Assembly: GCA_001804165.1 (NCBI GenBank)
Contig: MHFL01000048.1
Coordinates: 14,691-33,341 of the forward strand
DNA from: Omnitrophica bacterium RIFCSPLOWO2_01_FULL_45_10
GTDB taxonomy: Bacteria > Omnitrophota > Gorgyraeia > 2-01-FULL-45-10
Length of the DNA stretch: 18,651 nt
Direction of reading: 5' to 3'
This document shows, one piece after another, positions 1 to 7,400 of this stretch (its first letter is position 1; every line of letters begins with the position of its first letter). The translations under genes were made by a program, and so were the position numbers. The notes beneath the pieces were generated by a model. The model was not told where the DNA came from. It ran no database searches and saw nothing but the letters and a program-made list of their open reading frames with translations.

Positions 1-1217
1 ACATCATTGACGGAATTATTCAACAGGCCTATGCCTTCAAACCTGTAATATCCTGACCCTAATGGCGCGCCATCGGCCTCTTCCACAACTCTACTATCAA
101 TGAGCCGATTGTTAACCCATAGTTCGACCTCTGAACCTAAAGGCGCATATCCTTCAAATGCCTCTTGGGATGAAAATGTAGGCTTTGTGCTTCTAAAGAA
201 GGCGTCTCTTGTGTCTTTCGTTCGGACCTTAGACAGCCATTTGAACGAAGCGCCGAATAGGTTAATGCCGGGCGCGATAAGGTCATTCAACCCGATATTG
301 GCGTCTCCCACGTTCACAAGCAGGTTTTCATTCTTCGAGGTCCATGTCCCGCGGTCAAACCAGCCGGAAAGCGAGGGCAATCTTGTATAGGGGTATTTTA
401 GATCATTGCGCAATCTTGCCTTATAATCGCCGTTAAATAGACTGCCCCATATGTTCAGAGTCGGTATCTCAGAAAGGCTATTTGATATGAAACTCTTTGC
501 CACTTTTCTTGAAATATCTGTTCTCGACTCTGTTTCGAAGAAAGAGAGGAGGGGCTTTTCCTTCTTAGGATGCGCGGGCGGCTCTGTCTCGGGCAACGGC
601 TCGGATATATTCTTCACGGCAGCTGAGTAATTCGACGCAAGCTTCACCCTTCTTCGCTTGAATATCTCTAATTCTTTATTTGTATTTATTCTATACTCGA
701 CCCTTTCGGCGTCCCAGACAAAATCGAAGCCGAATACCTTTTTTATTATTTCTTCGGATACATAAATCTCAGCCATATTCGTCACATCAGAGACACCGAT
801 TTCCAAGTCAATAGGCACTTTTTCGTCGCCATCCCTAAGGGTTTTATTCAAAATATCTATGGGGACGGCCTTGCCGTTTTCTATCTTAATTATGATCAAA
901 TCATTAGTTAAAGAGCCGGATGCCTCGATGATGCGCAGTAATCTTAAAAGCGGAATGAGGCGTTTCGAATCATTTCTAATAACAATGTCCATATCGGGTA
1001 CGTATATCCGGTCGCTTCTATGCTTTCCCTGAAGGATGAGGGCTGCCAATTCGGTCTGGATCGGTGAGGCATCTATATTTAGATTCCATTGCGCCGGGAT
1101 ATCGGTGGGGCTAGAATCCGCTGCTCCTTGAGCAGGCATGTTGGGCTGGCCGGCAGCGGTTGCTACGCACACAAGCAGGAAAAACGCCGAGATTAAAAAA
1201 AATTCCAGTGATTTCAC
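1..1217 (-). CDS. Usher-like outer-membrane pilus assembly protein, N-terminal part (cut by window edge)
   Basis: I translated this frame by hand because it has no stop inside the window. It opens with GTG at 1217-1215, overlapping the chaperone stop (GTGA), and stays open to base 1 (about 405 codons). A signal peptide (MKSLEFFLISAFFLLVCVATA) is followed by an N-terminal region ending in the phrase AEIYVSEEIIKKVFGF, like the small domain preceding ushers. A Pro/Lys/Glu-rich linker comes next, then beta-rich sequence with VNVGDANIGLNDL...NLFGASFKW and, near the edge, VELWVNNRLIDSR...GYYRFEGIGLL. The last stretch resembles the usher element in which a named strand and a turn lead to a 'YRF' strand. 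Ushers are outer-membrane beta-barrels that export pilus subunits delivered by a PapD-like chaperone. The neighbours (chaperone, secreted subunit) support this. The barrel and plug cannot be checked because most of the gene is outside. An alternative is an unrelated autotransporter-like barrel. Confidence 0.6.
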   Translation of the reverse strand, partial: MKSLEFFLISAFFLLVCVATAAGQPNMPAQGAADSSPTDIPAQWNLNIDASPIQTELAALILQGKHRSDRIYVPDMDIVIRNDSKRLIPLLRLLRIIEASGSLTNDLIIIKIENGKAVPIDILNKTLRDGDEKVPIDLEIGVSDVTNMAEIYVSEEIIKKVFGFDFVWDAERVEYRINTNKELEIFKRRRVKLASNYSAAVKNISEPLPETEPPAHPKKEKPLLSFFETESRTDISRKVAKSFISNSLSEIPTLNIWGSLFNGDYKARLRNDLKYPYTRLPSLSGWFDRGTWTSKNENLLVNVGDANIGLNDLIAPGINLFGASFKWLSKVRTKDTRDAFFRSTKPTFSSQEAFEGYAPLGSEVELWVNNRLIDSRVVEEADGAPLGSGYYRFEGIGLLNNSVND

Positions 1218-2023
1218 AAATAAAAGTTCGCTTCTTCGACCAGCGTCACCTTAGAATGCGAGTCCTGCGATGCCAGATTTACCCTCGCTCGATACGTTCC
1301 GGGTTTAAGCGGAGTTTTTATTTCACTTTTGACTAGACGTTCTTTCTTGGTGAAAGCGATTATGTGCTTCAACCCTATCTCTTCAACAACAGTGCCGGAA
1401 GAATCCAATATTTGGCAACTCCCTTTGAGACGCAGGATGCCATCACCCGTATTTGTAACTCCACAGTAAAGGTATGTCTTATCCTTTAGTTTCTTTATGC
1501 TGATATCATCGATGCGGCCTGAATATAGCGTGCCATCGACAAATCCGTATATGGGAACAAGTATCACGGAGAGAACCTGCAGATTAAAGATATGACCTTT
1601 GCCGTCCTCCGCTTTAACATTTGAGCCTTTTAAAGGCATGAATTCGATCGCGCCCCAGTATTCTCTTGTTGCGACTTTTCCTTGAGGAATTACAGAAAAT
1701 CTGACCATCCTGCTTGTTTTTGGAGGCAGGACAAATTCTTTCGGGTTAAATTTAATCCAACCCGCGAGAGAATATTCATCCAGAGGTACTTCCTTGAGCG
1801 CGCCTTCTTTCGTTACAACAAAGTGGACCGCTTTGGCCCTATATCTTTCCTCTTCGTCGCCCGTATTTTTTATGACGAATGCGCCTGTAGCGCGGCCCTG
1901 GGTAAGTTCTGTTTTAACAAGCGCCGGCTCTATCACGAGAATCGCCTCGCAATTTATATTAGCATATAATAATACGCTAATAAAAATTCCTACTAAAAGA
2001 AATAAGCCAAACGCTTTTTTCAT
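1214..2023 (-). CDS. PapD-like periplasmic chaperone of a pilus locus
   Basis: About 269 residues. A signal peptide ends near NINCEA. It is followed by an immunoglobulin-like domain with ILVIEPALVKTEL, then FVIKNTGDEEERYRAKA (first strands), then WIKFNPKEFVLPPKTSRMVRF. That last pattern, 'WI.f.P..f.L.P..s..vRf', is typical of PapD-like chaperones, which cap pilus subunits by donor-strand complementation in the periplasm. A second beta-sandwich follows from about residue 150. The start is taken at ATG 2023, since AGGGGTG lies 6 nt upstream. The in-frame GTG at 2032 lies inside that Shine-Dalgarno sequence. The gene overlaps the usher-like gene by 4 nt and lies 130 nt behind the secreted subunit, the order seen in chaperone-usher loci. 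WxL-type or other COG1470-like surface proteins have similar folds, so the family call is probable, not certain. Confidence 0.68.
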   Translation of the reverse strand: MKKAFGLFLLVGIFISVLLYANINCEAILVIEPALVKTELTQGRATGAFVIKNTGDEEERYRAKAVHFVVTKEGALKEVPLDEYSLAGWIKFNPKEFVLPPKTSRMVRFSVIPQGKVATREYWGAIEFMPLKGSNVKAEDGKGHIFNLQVLSVILVPIYGFVDGTLYSGRIDDISIKKLKDKTYLYCGVTNTGDGILRLKGSCQILDSSGTVVEEIGLKHIIAFTKKERLVKSEIKTPLKPGTYRARVNLASQDSHSKVTLVEEANFYL

Positions 2024-2031
2024 CTTTTTCA

Positions 2032-2077
2032 CCCCTATTACGTACCCCCTATTATCCCCTTTTTACCCCTATACCCC
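2032..2077 (-). promoter_or_regulatory. Five G-tracts (putative G-quadruplex) overlapping the chaperone Shine-Dalgarno
   Basis: On the coding (minus) strand five runs of 4-5 G occur in 46 nt, at 2077-2074, 2069-2066, 2059-2056, 2049-2045 and 2035-2032, with loops of 4, 6, 6 and 9 nt. This fits the canonical G4 pattern. The last tract is the Shine-Dalgarno core (AGGGGTG) of the chaperone gene, so a folded quadruplex in the mRNA could hide the ribosome site. Alternatively, it is a decayed tandem repeat of a Shine-Dalgarno-like unit. Confidence 0.55.
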
Positions 2078-2106
2078 TTATTAAAGACTTGGCATTGCCG
2101 CACTAT
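2078..2106 (+). repeat. Left arm of 29-nt inverted repeat flanking the pilin gene
   Basis: This 29-nt stretch is the reverse complement of 2758-2786 with 24 of 29 positions identical, including an uninterrupted 12-nt block (GCGGCAATGCCA on the minus strand). The two arms enclose the whole secreted-subunit gene. Each arm carries a near-palindromic core, GGCAATGCC. Confidence 0.6.
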
Positions 2107-2153
2107 TTTGCTTCTACTGATTAATGTACCTTGCTATTTTCTTTCAACTAATC

Positions 2154-2729
2154 CTACGCTCCATCAACAACTGCGCCATACAGCACAACGTATCCGCTGT
2201 ATTCGCCCTGCGGTTTCTCCTCATCGATGTTTGTCCATGTAGGCGTTACTGTCACATTCTGGCTGAAATGCCCGTCTTGAGAACTCTCGAATGTTATCTC
2301 CTCGGTCGTTTTTCCAGGGAATGTGCCTTCGCTAGCAGAATAGCTGCCCGTACCAATATAATCCGCAACTTGACTTCCGCCATTGATAGGATTGGCGTTA
2401 TCAGGATCTATCTCTAGTCCTGCCGATAGGTTAACTGGAATCGGATCCACTTCCGTACCGTTCGGATCATCGCCTTTCCAGAGATCGGTAACCAGTGCGG
2501 ACAGAGATACTGCTTCTGTATTTGCATCGATTCTGAAAACCAAGTCAGCGGATACGTCTCCTGTCTGCAATGTTCCCATGTTAATAGTGGAAGGCGGGAG
2601 GATTCCTATGTTCGGATCGATATTGAGGATTACCTTCGCCGCCGCACATGCGGTTTCGTCAGCGACTGCGCCTGTCGACACTAATGCCAGACCCATCAAC
2701 GCGATTGCAATAACTGTCAAATATTTCAT
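2154..2729 (-). CDS. Secreted pilin-like subunit (hypothetical)
   Basis: 191 residues. The signal peptide ALMGLALVSTGAVA is probably cut before DE, leaving a mature protein of about 167 residues that is acidic, beta-rich and nearly Cys-free. An N-terminal strand KVILNIDPNIGILPPSTINMG is followed by alternating strands, and the protein ends in GEYSGYVVLYGAVV. A hydrophobic alternating C-terminal strand ending in a Tyr/Val motif is usual for spore-coat-U/CS1-type subunits handed to PapD-like chaperones. The start is secure, with GAGGTG 7 nt before ATG. The gene is first in a minus-strand set with a chaperone and an usher-like protein, so I infer it is the structural subunit. The sequence alone does not prove this, and any secreted beta-sandwich protein would look similar. 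Confidence 0.6.
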   Translation of the reverse strand: MKYLTVIAIALMGLALVSTGAVADETACAAAKVILNIDPNIGILPPSTINMGTLQTGDVSADLVFRIDANTEAVSLSALVTDLWKGDDPNGTEVDPIPVNLSAGLEIDPDNANPINGGSQVADYIGTGSYSASEGTFPGKTTEEITFESSQDGHFSQNVTVTPTWTNIDEEKPQGEYSGYVVLYGAVVDGA

Positions 2730-2757
2730 TATTTTTCACCTCACTTTCTAATTTGGA

Positions 2758-2786
2758 TTAGAGCGGCAATGCCATGCCTTTAACAA
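2758..2786 (+). repeat. Right arm of 29-nt inverted repeat flanking the pilin gene
   Basis: Inverted partner of 2078-2106 (24/29 identical). It lies about 30 nt upstream of the pilin start. Read on the minus strand it contains TTGTTA, then 18 nt, then TCTAAT, a weak sigma-70-like arrangement, so it may also be the pilin promoter. Confidence 0.55.
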
Positions 2787-2790
2787 AAAT

Positions 2791-2847
2791 AAAAGGGACA
2801 CATCCCACTTTCTTATGGCGATTATGAAAATGGGATTTGTCCCTTTT
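2791..2847. repeat. REP-like long hairpin upstream of pilin gene
   Basis: Arms of 22 nt at 2791-2812 and 2826-2847 match at 20 of 22 positions around a 13-nt loop, starting AAAAGGGACA and ending TGTCCCTTTT. The A-rich flank on one side and T-rich flank on the other would let it act as a bidirectional terminator. Its length and near-perfect arms also fit an extragenic palindromic (REP/MITE-like) element. It separates the pilus locus from the MBL end of the upstream operon. Confidence 0.6.
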
Positions 2848-3100
2848 TGAATTCATTTCTTGAATTCATGACCTCTATATATAGTAAAGTTCATCAGCGC
2901 ATTGACTATAATAAGCACAAAGTATTCCATTTTCTCATGTCGAATCATTTATTCTGAATAATTACGATAACTATAATAACTTCAATGAGATAAAGAAGCG
3001 TAAAATTAAAAATAAAATCTGCGCTTTTATTTTTTAACTAGTAATGTTAATCCAATAAAATATTCTGTCGAGATTTCTAAACACGGTTAAAAGGCGGGAA
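2848..3100. other. AT-rich intergenic stretch without a gene
   Basis: No open frame with start signals or family resemblance is seen. Visible features are two TGAATTCA palindromes 13 nt apart (2848-2855 and 2861-2868) and an A/T-only inverted repeat with 10-nt perfect arms (3008-3017 and 3025-3034, loop TCTGCGC). The latter could be a weak terminator. Nothing else was recognised. Confidence 0.5.
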
Positions 3101-3160
3101 CTAAAATGTGATGGTTGTTCCGTCAACTGCGGCGATAGCCCTACAACACTCTATCTTTCC
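3101..3160 (-). pseudogene. Decayed duplicate of the 3' end of the adjacent MBL gene
   Basis: Read on the minus strand up to a TAG at 3103-3101, this piece encodes RAIAAVDGTTITF-stop. The MBL gene ends ETIAAVDGTTIVL-stop. The shared core IAAVDGTTI is kept although most codons differ at the third base (for example GTT GAC GGA ACA here, GTG GAT GGG ACG there). That indicates an old paralogous copy, not a recent target-site duplication. The rest of the copy is missing, and the palindrome 3161-3202 occupies its place. Confidence 0.6.
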
Positions 3161-3202
3161 AATAAGTAGTAGCCCAGGCTTAAGCCTGGGCTACTACTTA
3201 TT
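3161..3202. repeat. 42-nt perfect palindrome with CTTAAG centre, copy 1
   Basis: Perfect self-complementary arms of 21 nt meet without a loop at CTTAAG. The arms read AATAAGTAGTAGCCCAGG outward to centre. It lies 9 nt after the MBL stop. It shares CAGGCTTAAGCCTG with the copy at 9866-9895 and AGTAGTAG...CTACTACT with the copy at 11125-11158. It may serve as a 3' stem but lacks a U-tract. Confidence 0.75.
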
Positions 3203-3211
3203 TATTCTTCT

Positions 3212-3952
3212 TTATAACACAATAGTCGTCCCATCCACTGCGGCAATGGTCTCAGCAAACGACCTTTTCGCTATACGTTCTGCATTTTCGCGATGCGATA
3301 GCGTTGGATATTTCGCGGGATCAAAGTGGGAGAGGGCCAATCTTCTTGCTCCGGATTCGGCCGCGACTTTCGCGGCCGTCTGTGGTGTGAGATGGAATAG
3401 GTTAGGCCCTTTTTCGTCCGGCGCCATCGCGCACTCCGCGATAAACAAATCGGCTTTATCCGCAAGCCGCTTCAAGTTAGCGCATAGTCCTGTATCGGTG
3501 CAGTATGTAATAATTGCGCCGTCCAGATTTAATCTGTAGCCATAACACGGCACAGAATGACATAGTCGTGCCGATTGAAAAAATGTAAAATACTTTTGTT
3601 TATCGCTAATTTCGTGATAACGCAGTTTTGTCGGAATGAGTAATGGCGAGGAGGTGAAAGGTCTTTTTAATAGACTTCTGAGCGGCCTCTCCATACCTTT
3701 GGGCACATAGATATCGATCCCTCGTTTTAAATTCAATAAAGGCAGGGTGTGCAGGCCGATAATGTGGTCAAGATGCAGATGGCTTACGAATAGAGAAACG
3801 GGCTTATCTGACTTTATATATTCTTTGACTTTGTAAAATCCAAATCCGGCGTCGAGGATGATATACTGCCCTTCAGTTTCAATTAAGACCGAGACCGTAT
3901 TTCCGGTCTCGGTATCATACCATCCATTGGTTCCTAGAAAAATAACATTCAT
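3212..3952 (-). CDS. RNase Z-like metallo-beta-lactamase-fold hydrolase
   Basis: 246 residues, the length of small single-domain MBL hydrolases. Zinc-ligand motifs are intact: SHLHLDH at 57-63 (H58, H60, D62, H63), H132 in LCHSVPCYGYR, D153 in CTDTG and H209 in LSHFDP. H187 in FHLTPQTAA matches the extra His motif of RNase Z/ElaC-like enzymes. The exosite arm of true RNase Z is not evident, so a tRNA 3'-processing role is not established. Phosphodiesterase or related hydrolase activity is equally possible. There is no signal peptide, so it is cytoplasmic. The ATG overlaps the VanZ-like stop (ATGA), indicating translational coupling at the end of the operon that starts near 9776. Confidence 0.85.
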   Translation of the reverse strand: MNVIFLGTNGWYDTETGNTVSVLIETEGQYIILDAGFGFYKVKEYIKSDKPVSLFVSHLHLDHIIGLHTLPLLNLKRGIDIYVPKGMERPLRSLLKRPFTSSPLLIPTKLRYHEISDKQKYFTFFQSARLCHSVPCYGYRLNLDGAIITYCTDTGLCANLKRLADKADLFIAECAMAPDEKGPNLFHLTPQTAAKVAAESGARRLALSHFDPAKYPTLSHRENAERIAKRSFAETIAAVDGTTIVL

Positions 3953-4458
3953 CGGTTCCTTCGCAGCGTAAAGAATAGGCCCAGGCCCAAAATGCCGCTT
4001 ATCACATTGGTAATAAAATCTCTTAGGTCTCCGACGCGATAAGGAAGGAGACGCTGGAATCCCTCATCCATAGCGCTTATTAACGCAATGTACCATACTG
4101 CGAGCGCTAAATTCTTTAGTCGCGGCCTTCTCTCGCCGATTAAATCATTCGACGTAAGATATCCAAGGAATCCATATGTCAATACGTGTGTCTTCTCTGA
4201 AAAATACGGCTGCCACATGGCAAAAAAATACCCCAGAGTAACCACGCCTATGGCAGCGCATATCTTATATATATTTACATGTAACCTAACTGCATAGATT
4301 AAACTCAATATGCCTACGAGGAGAAAAACCGCTTTTAGAGAATTCATGATAGCGGCGTCTCCGAAGATGTTGAACAATAATTTTCTCACCTGAAGCATGA
4401 ATGCCGCGGAGATTACTATGTAAATGCCCCATCCTACTGTAAGTCTAGATAATTTCAT
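3949..4458 (-). CDS. VanZ-like family membrane protein
   Basis: 169 residues with four to five predicted membrane helices (near 8-25, 40-57, 62-82, 92-103/116-128 and 147-166). The family signature is present: EKTHVLTYGFLGY at about 89-101, DEGFQ at 131-135 and PYRVGDLRDFITNVISGILG at 139-158. These correspond to the conserved 'DE..Q', 'R..D..D' and 'N..G' positions of VanZ-like proteins. The biochemical role of most VanZ-like proteins is unknown, and nothing here suggests glycopeptide resistance. It starts 27 nt after the giant gene, with GGGAACGGGAAGGGA just upstream of ATG, and its stop overlaps the MBL start. Confidence 0.82.
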   Translation of the reverse strand: MKLSRLTVGWGIYIVISAAFMLQVRKLLFNIFGDAAIMNSLKAVFLLVGILSLIYAVRLHVNIYKICAAIGVVTLGYFFAMWQPYFSEKTHVLTYGFLGYLTSNDLIGERRPRLKNLALAVWYIALISAMDEGFQRLLPYRVGDLRDFITNVISGILGLGLFFTLRRNR

Positions 4459-4485
4459 TCCCTTCCCGTTCCCTTATCATCTCTT

Positions 4486-7400
4486 TTACAAGGCCGACAT
4501 CACGGTCTTCTCAACAACAAGTGCCTCGCCCATATTCTCATCCATGTCTATCTTTGTGATAGGCGGCAGTCCCATCTCGAGATCGCCTCTTCTGATCAGA
4601 TCTAAAAAGTAATCCGGTTTTACATCCTTATATATTTCCGAATTATCGCTGATGGCGCGAAGTAAATTTATAACTCTACTGATGTACTCAGTGTCATCGC
4701 GGTCATTCCTGACGATGTCTAATATCCCGAGGGCAAGGATTACGTGACCGCCTATTGAAAGATACGCGCCTTTTTCAGGCGCTATTTCCTTCATCGCCGT
4801 CACTTTTTTCGTCAACGCGCCGTATTTAACGGCGTTGGCTTTCGTCATCTTTTCATCCACATACGCAAAGGCGTTCTTTCGATCTAAGCCCTGCTTCCCG
4901 CCCATCTTCCCTTCCAGATCTTCCAACGTCCCGTCATAGAAAATGACTGTGATGTCAGAAAAATTATATCTTTTATTTAGCAAATCGCGCAATGCCCTCC
5001 ACTCGCCTGCTAACTTTGCCTTGAATGCGAGCGGCACAAATTTCTCCGATATCGGTATAAATATCGTCCTCGGCTCTTTCGGGAATCTCGTCTGACCGAT
5101 AACGTCTTTGGCGGCGCCATAGACATTAAGGATATATCGGATGACATTAGCGAATTCCTCATCAGGTCGCGCCCTTTCCGCCAATTTCTCCATCTTGGCC
5201 GTCTTCAATTCCGGATTTTCTCTAATGAGCGCATCTAATTCCTCTGCTCCGCTCGCCTGCCCCGAGGCGCTCTGCCTAGGGGCCGAGGCACGGGTTTGGC
5301 GTTCACTTAATCCAGACGAAAGAACTGCTATTTCAAATGTCGGGTATTCGTCTATCGGTATAGCGTTTTCTCTATCACTGTACTCGTCCTCTTCGTGCAC
5401 ATATTTATTTTTAGGCATAAAGATAAATTTAACTTCAAGTTCCGTCTCGGAATCTTCAGGCAGATTTTCTCTCATTAATTTCTCTTTATCTTTTTCTGAC
5501 TCATTAAACACAAATATAATGCCAGATAATTTTCCATCATAATCAGCCAGTGTCTTTTCTATTCTTTCCCTAAAATCACGGATAATACGCAAACTATTCA
5601 GGACCTCCTCGTCATACCACTCATGCCACGCACCCCGATATCCGAAATGGGGAGTTCTTGTTGTCGTTTCAACCAAATAAAGGCGTTTATCTTTTGCTGC
5701 CACACCGTCAAATTCTACTTCCCCGCCTCTATCTGCAGGAAAATAAAAACTTGAGCTTAATATAGAATACCCTTCATCCTTTAGCCTGTTCAGCGCAAAT
5801 ATTTCATTCGCCGCTCCGACATGTACTCTTACCGTATCTTTTCTTGTCTCCTCCGTTGAAGACAGCCGTTTTAACAGATTACTCAATGATACATCGGGAT
5901 TCTCATGAATAAAGTTGAGCATCGCGTTTATCGTATCTATGGTTATTCCGGGATCAGCCAGAATAAGGGCTAAATTTTTCAAATCTTCAAATGTACATTC
6001 GAAATCTAATTCATTCAAAATATCATACCACTGGGCAAGAAGCATAATATTGTAGTCTTCTAATAACTGCATGAACTCTAAAATATTTTCTCTGTCTTTA
6101 TAATTTCTAACCCAACCATTCATGGTTAATTGAGGACATAACCTTACTAAAAGGGTGAATTTAACATCCTCATAAGTGCTCAACGCGACATCTTTTAACT
6201 TCTTTAAAGCATACGACGCAAAATTCTCTGCCGTACCGTCTAATGCCTTTAATAAGTTATAAGTCTTTATCCGATCTTCGTTTTTCATAAGTGGATTGCG
6301 TTCTAAAAATTGTCTCCATGATTTATTTGTCTCCTCATTTTCCCAAGAGATCATGTCGGTAATTACTTTTTCCGCTATTTCGTCCAAATCCGGTTGTTCT
6401 TTCTTGATCTCCTCTATTACTCTTACTGCTATATTTGAGATTTCTGCTTCTCTTTTTTCCTGAGCCGCTATTCCAATGGCAAAAATTAAGTTGTCGTCAG
6501 TAGCATAATCATGCCCTTTCTCTCTCTCATCACCCAACTCCTTAATAATAACTTCAGTCCGATGTTTGATAAGAGGAGCCGAAGAAAACCCTCCACGAAT
6601 TCTGTCCGCTATGTTGAAAAGAAGATCTTCCGCATATTCTTTTAATTTATCTCTTGCATGCTGACTCAGGCTCTCATACTCAATATGCCCGCTCGCTGAG
6701 GCGCGGCCGGCCATATCGAAGGAAATCGGCGATTCTTCTTCAATAGCCACCGAAACCGTCGCTAATAACTCTACGCTGTCAGAGCCGCTATAGTACATGT
6801 CAAAGACGTATTCGTTCTTTTCGCGGTTGTAGCTTCTCAAAATAGCGCCGCAGCTATATATCGCGCCCGGCACCCATCCATTCATCTCGTATGTCATTTC
6901 AATCTCTGGAACTAGGACAGGCTCTCTAACTATGTATCTTCTCATCGGATTATTTCTATCTACAATTATAAGCCGTAAGTCATAATACTTTTGTGTGTTA
7001 CCCATATTTTCGTCACCGAACTCTACAGCTCTATGGTATAACATAAAGTCAAGTGGATATCTTTCTATTTTATGATTTACACCCGATACGAAGGTAGAGG
7101 GGCCTATCCATCCTTCGCTCTCTTTGGCGACATGCATATAGAGACCTGCGTCTCTCCAAGGACCTGACAAACCATCTTCAGACACAGCCAGTCTCATAGT
7201 TCTTCTTTTCCTCTCATTGGGCCTATAAAGGGCATACCAAATTTCTCTTCCATCGACTATCGAAGGATTCCCAAAAGGAACAAAGTTTTTGATATTCTGA
7301 TTAACATAACGCGGTTCGTTAATCAACCTTTCGAGGCGCGAACATCCCCAATTAATTTTATCATTAGGATTCTTCAATTTTTCTTCGACCTTGTCGAGGA

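Noticed and set aside
100..390. Plus-strand frame of 96 codons
   Set aside because: Shadow of the minus-strand usher-like frame that covers 1-1217. No Shine-Dalgarno or family resemblance.
2030..2032. GTG start for the chaperone gene
   Set aside because: It lies within the AGGGGTG Shine-Dalgarno. ATG 9 nt further on has ideal spacing.
3108..3539. Plus-strand frame of 143 codons antisense to the MBL gene
   Set aside because: Overlaps the MBL catalytic C-terminal region and the palindrome. Composition and lack of start signal show it is a shadow.
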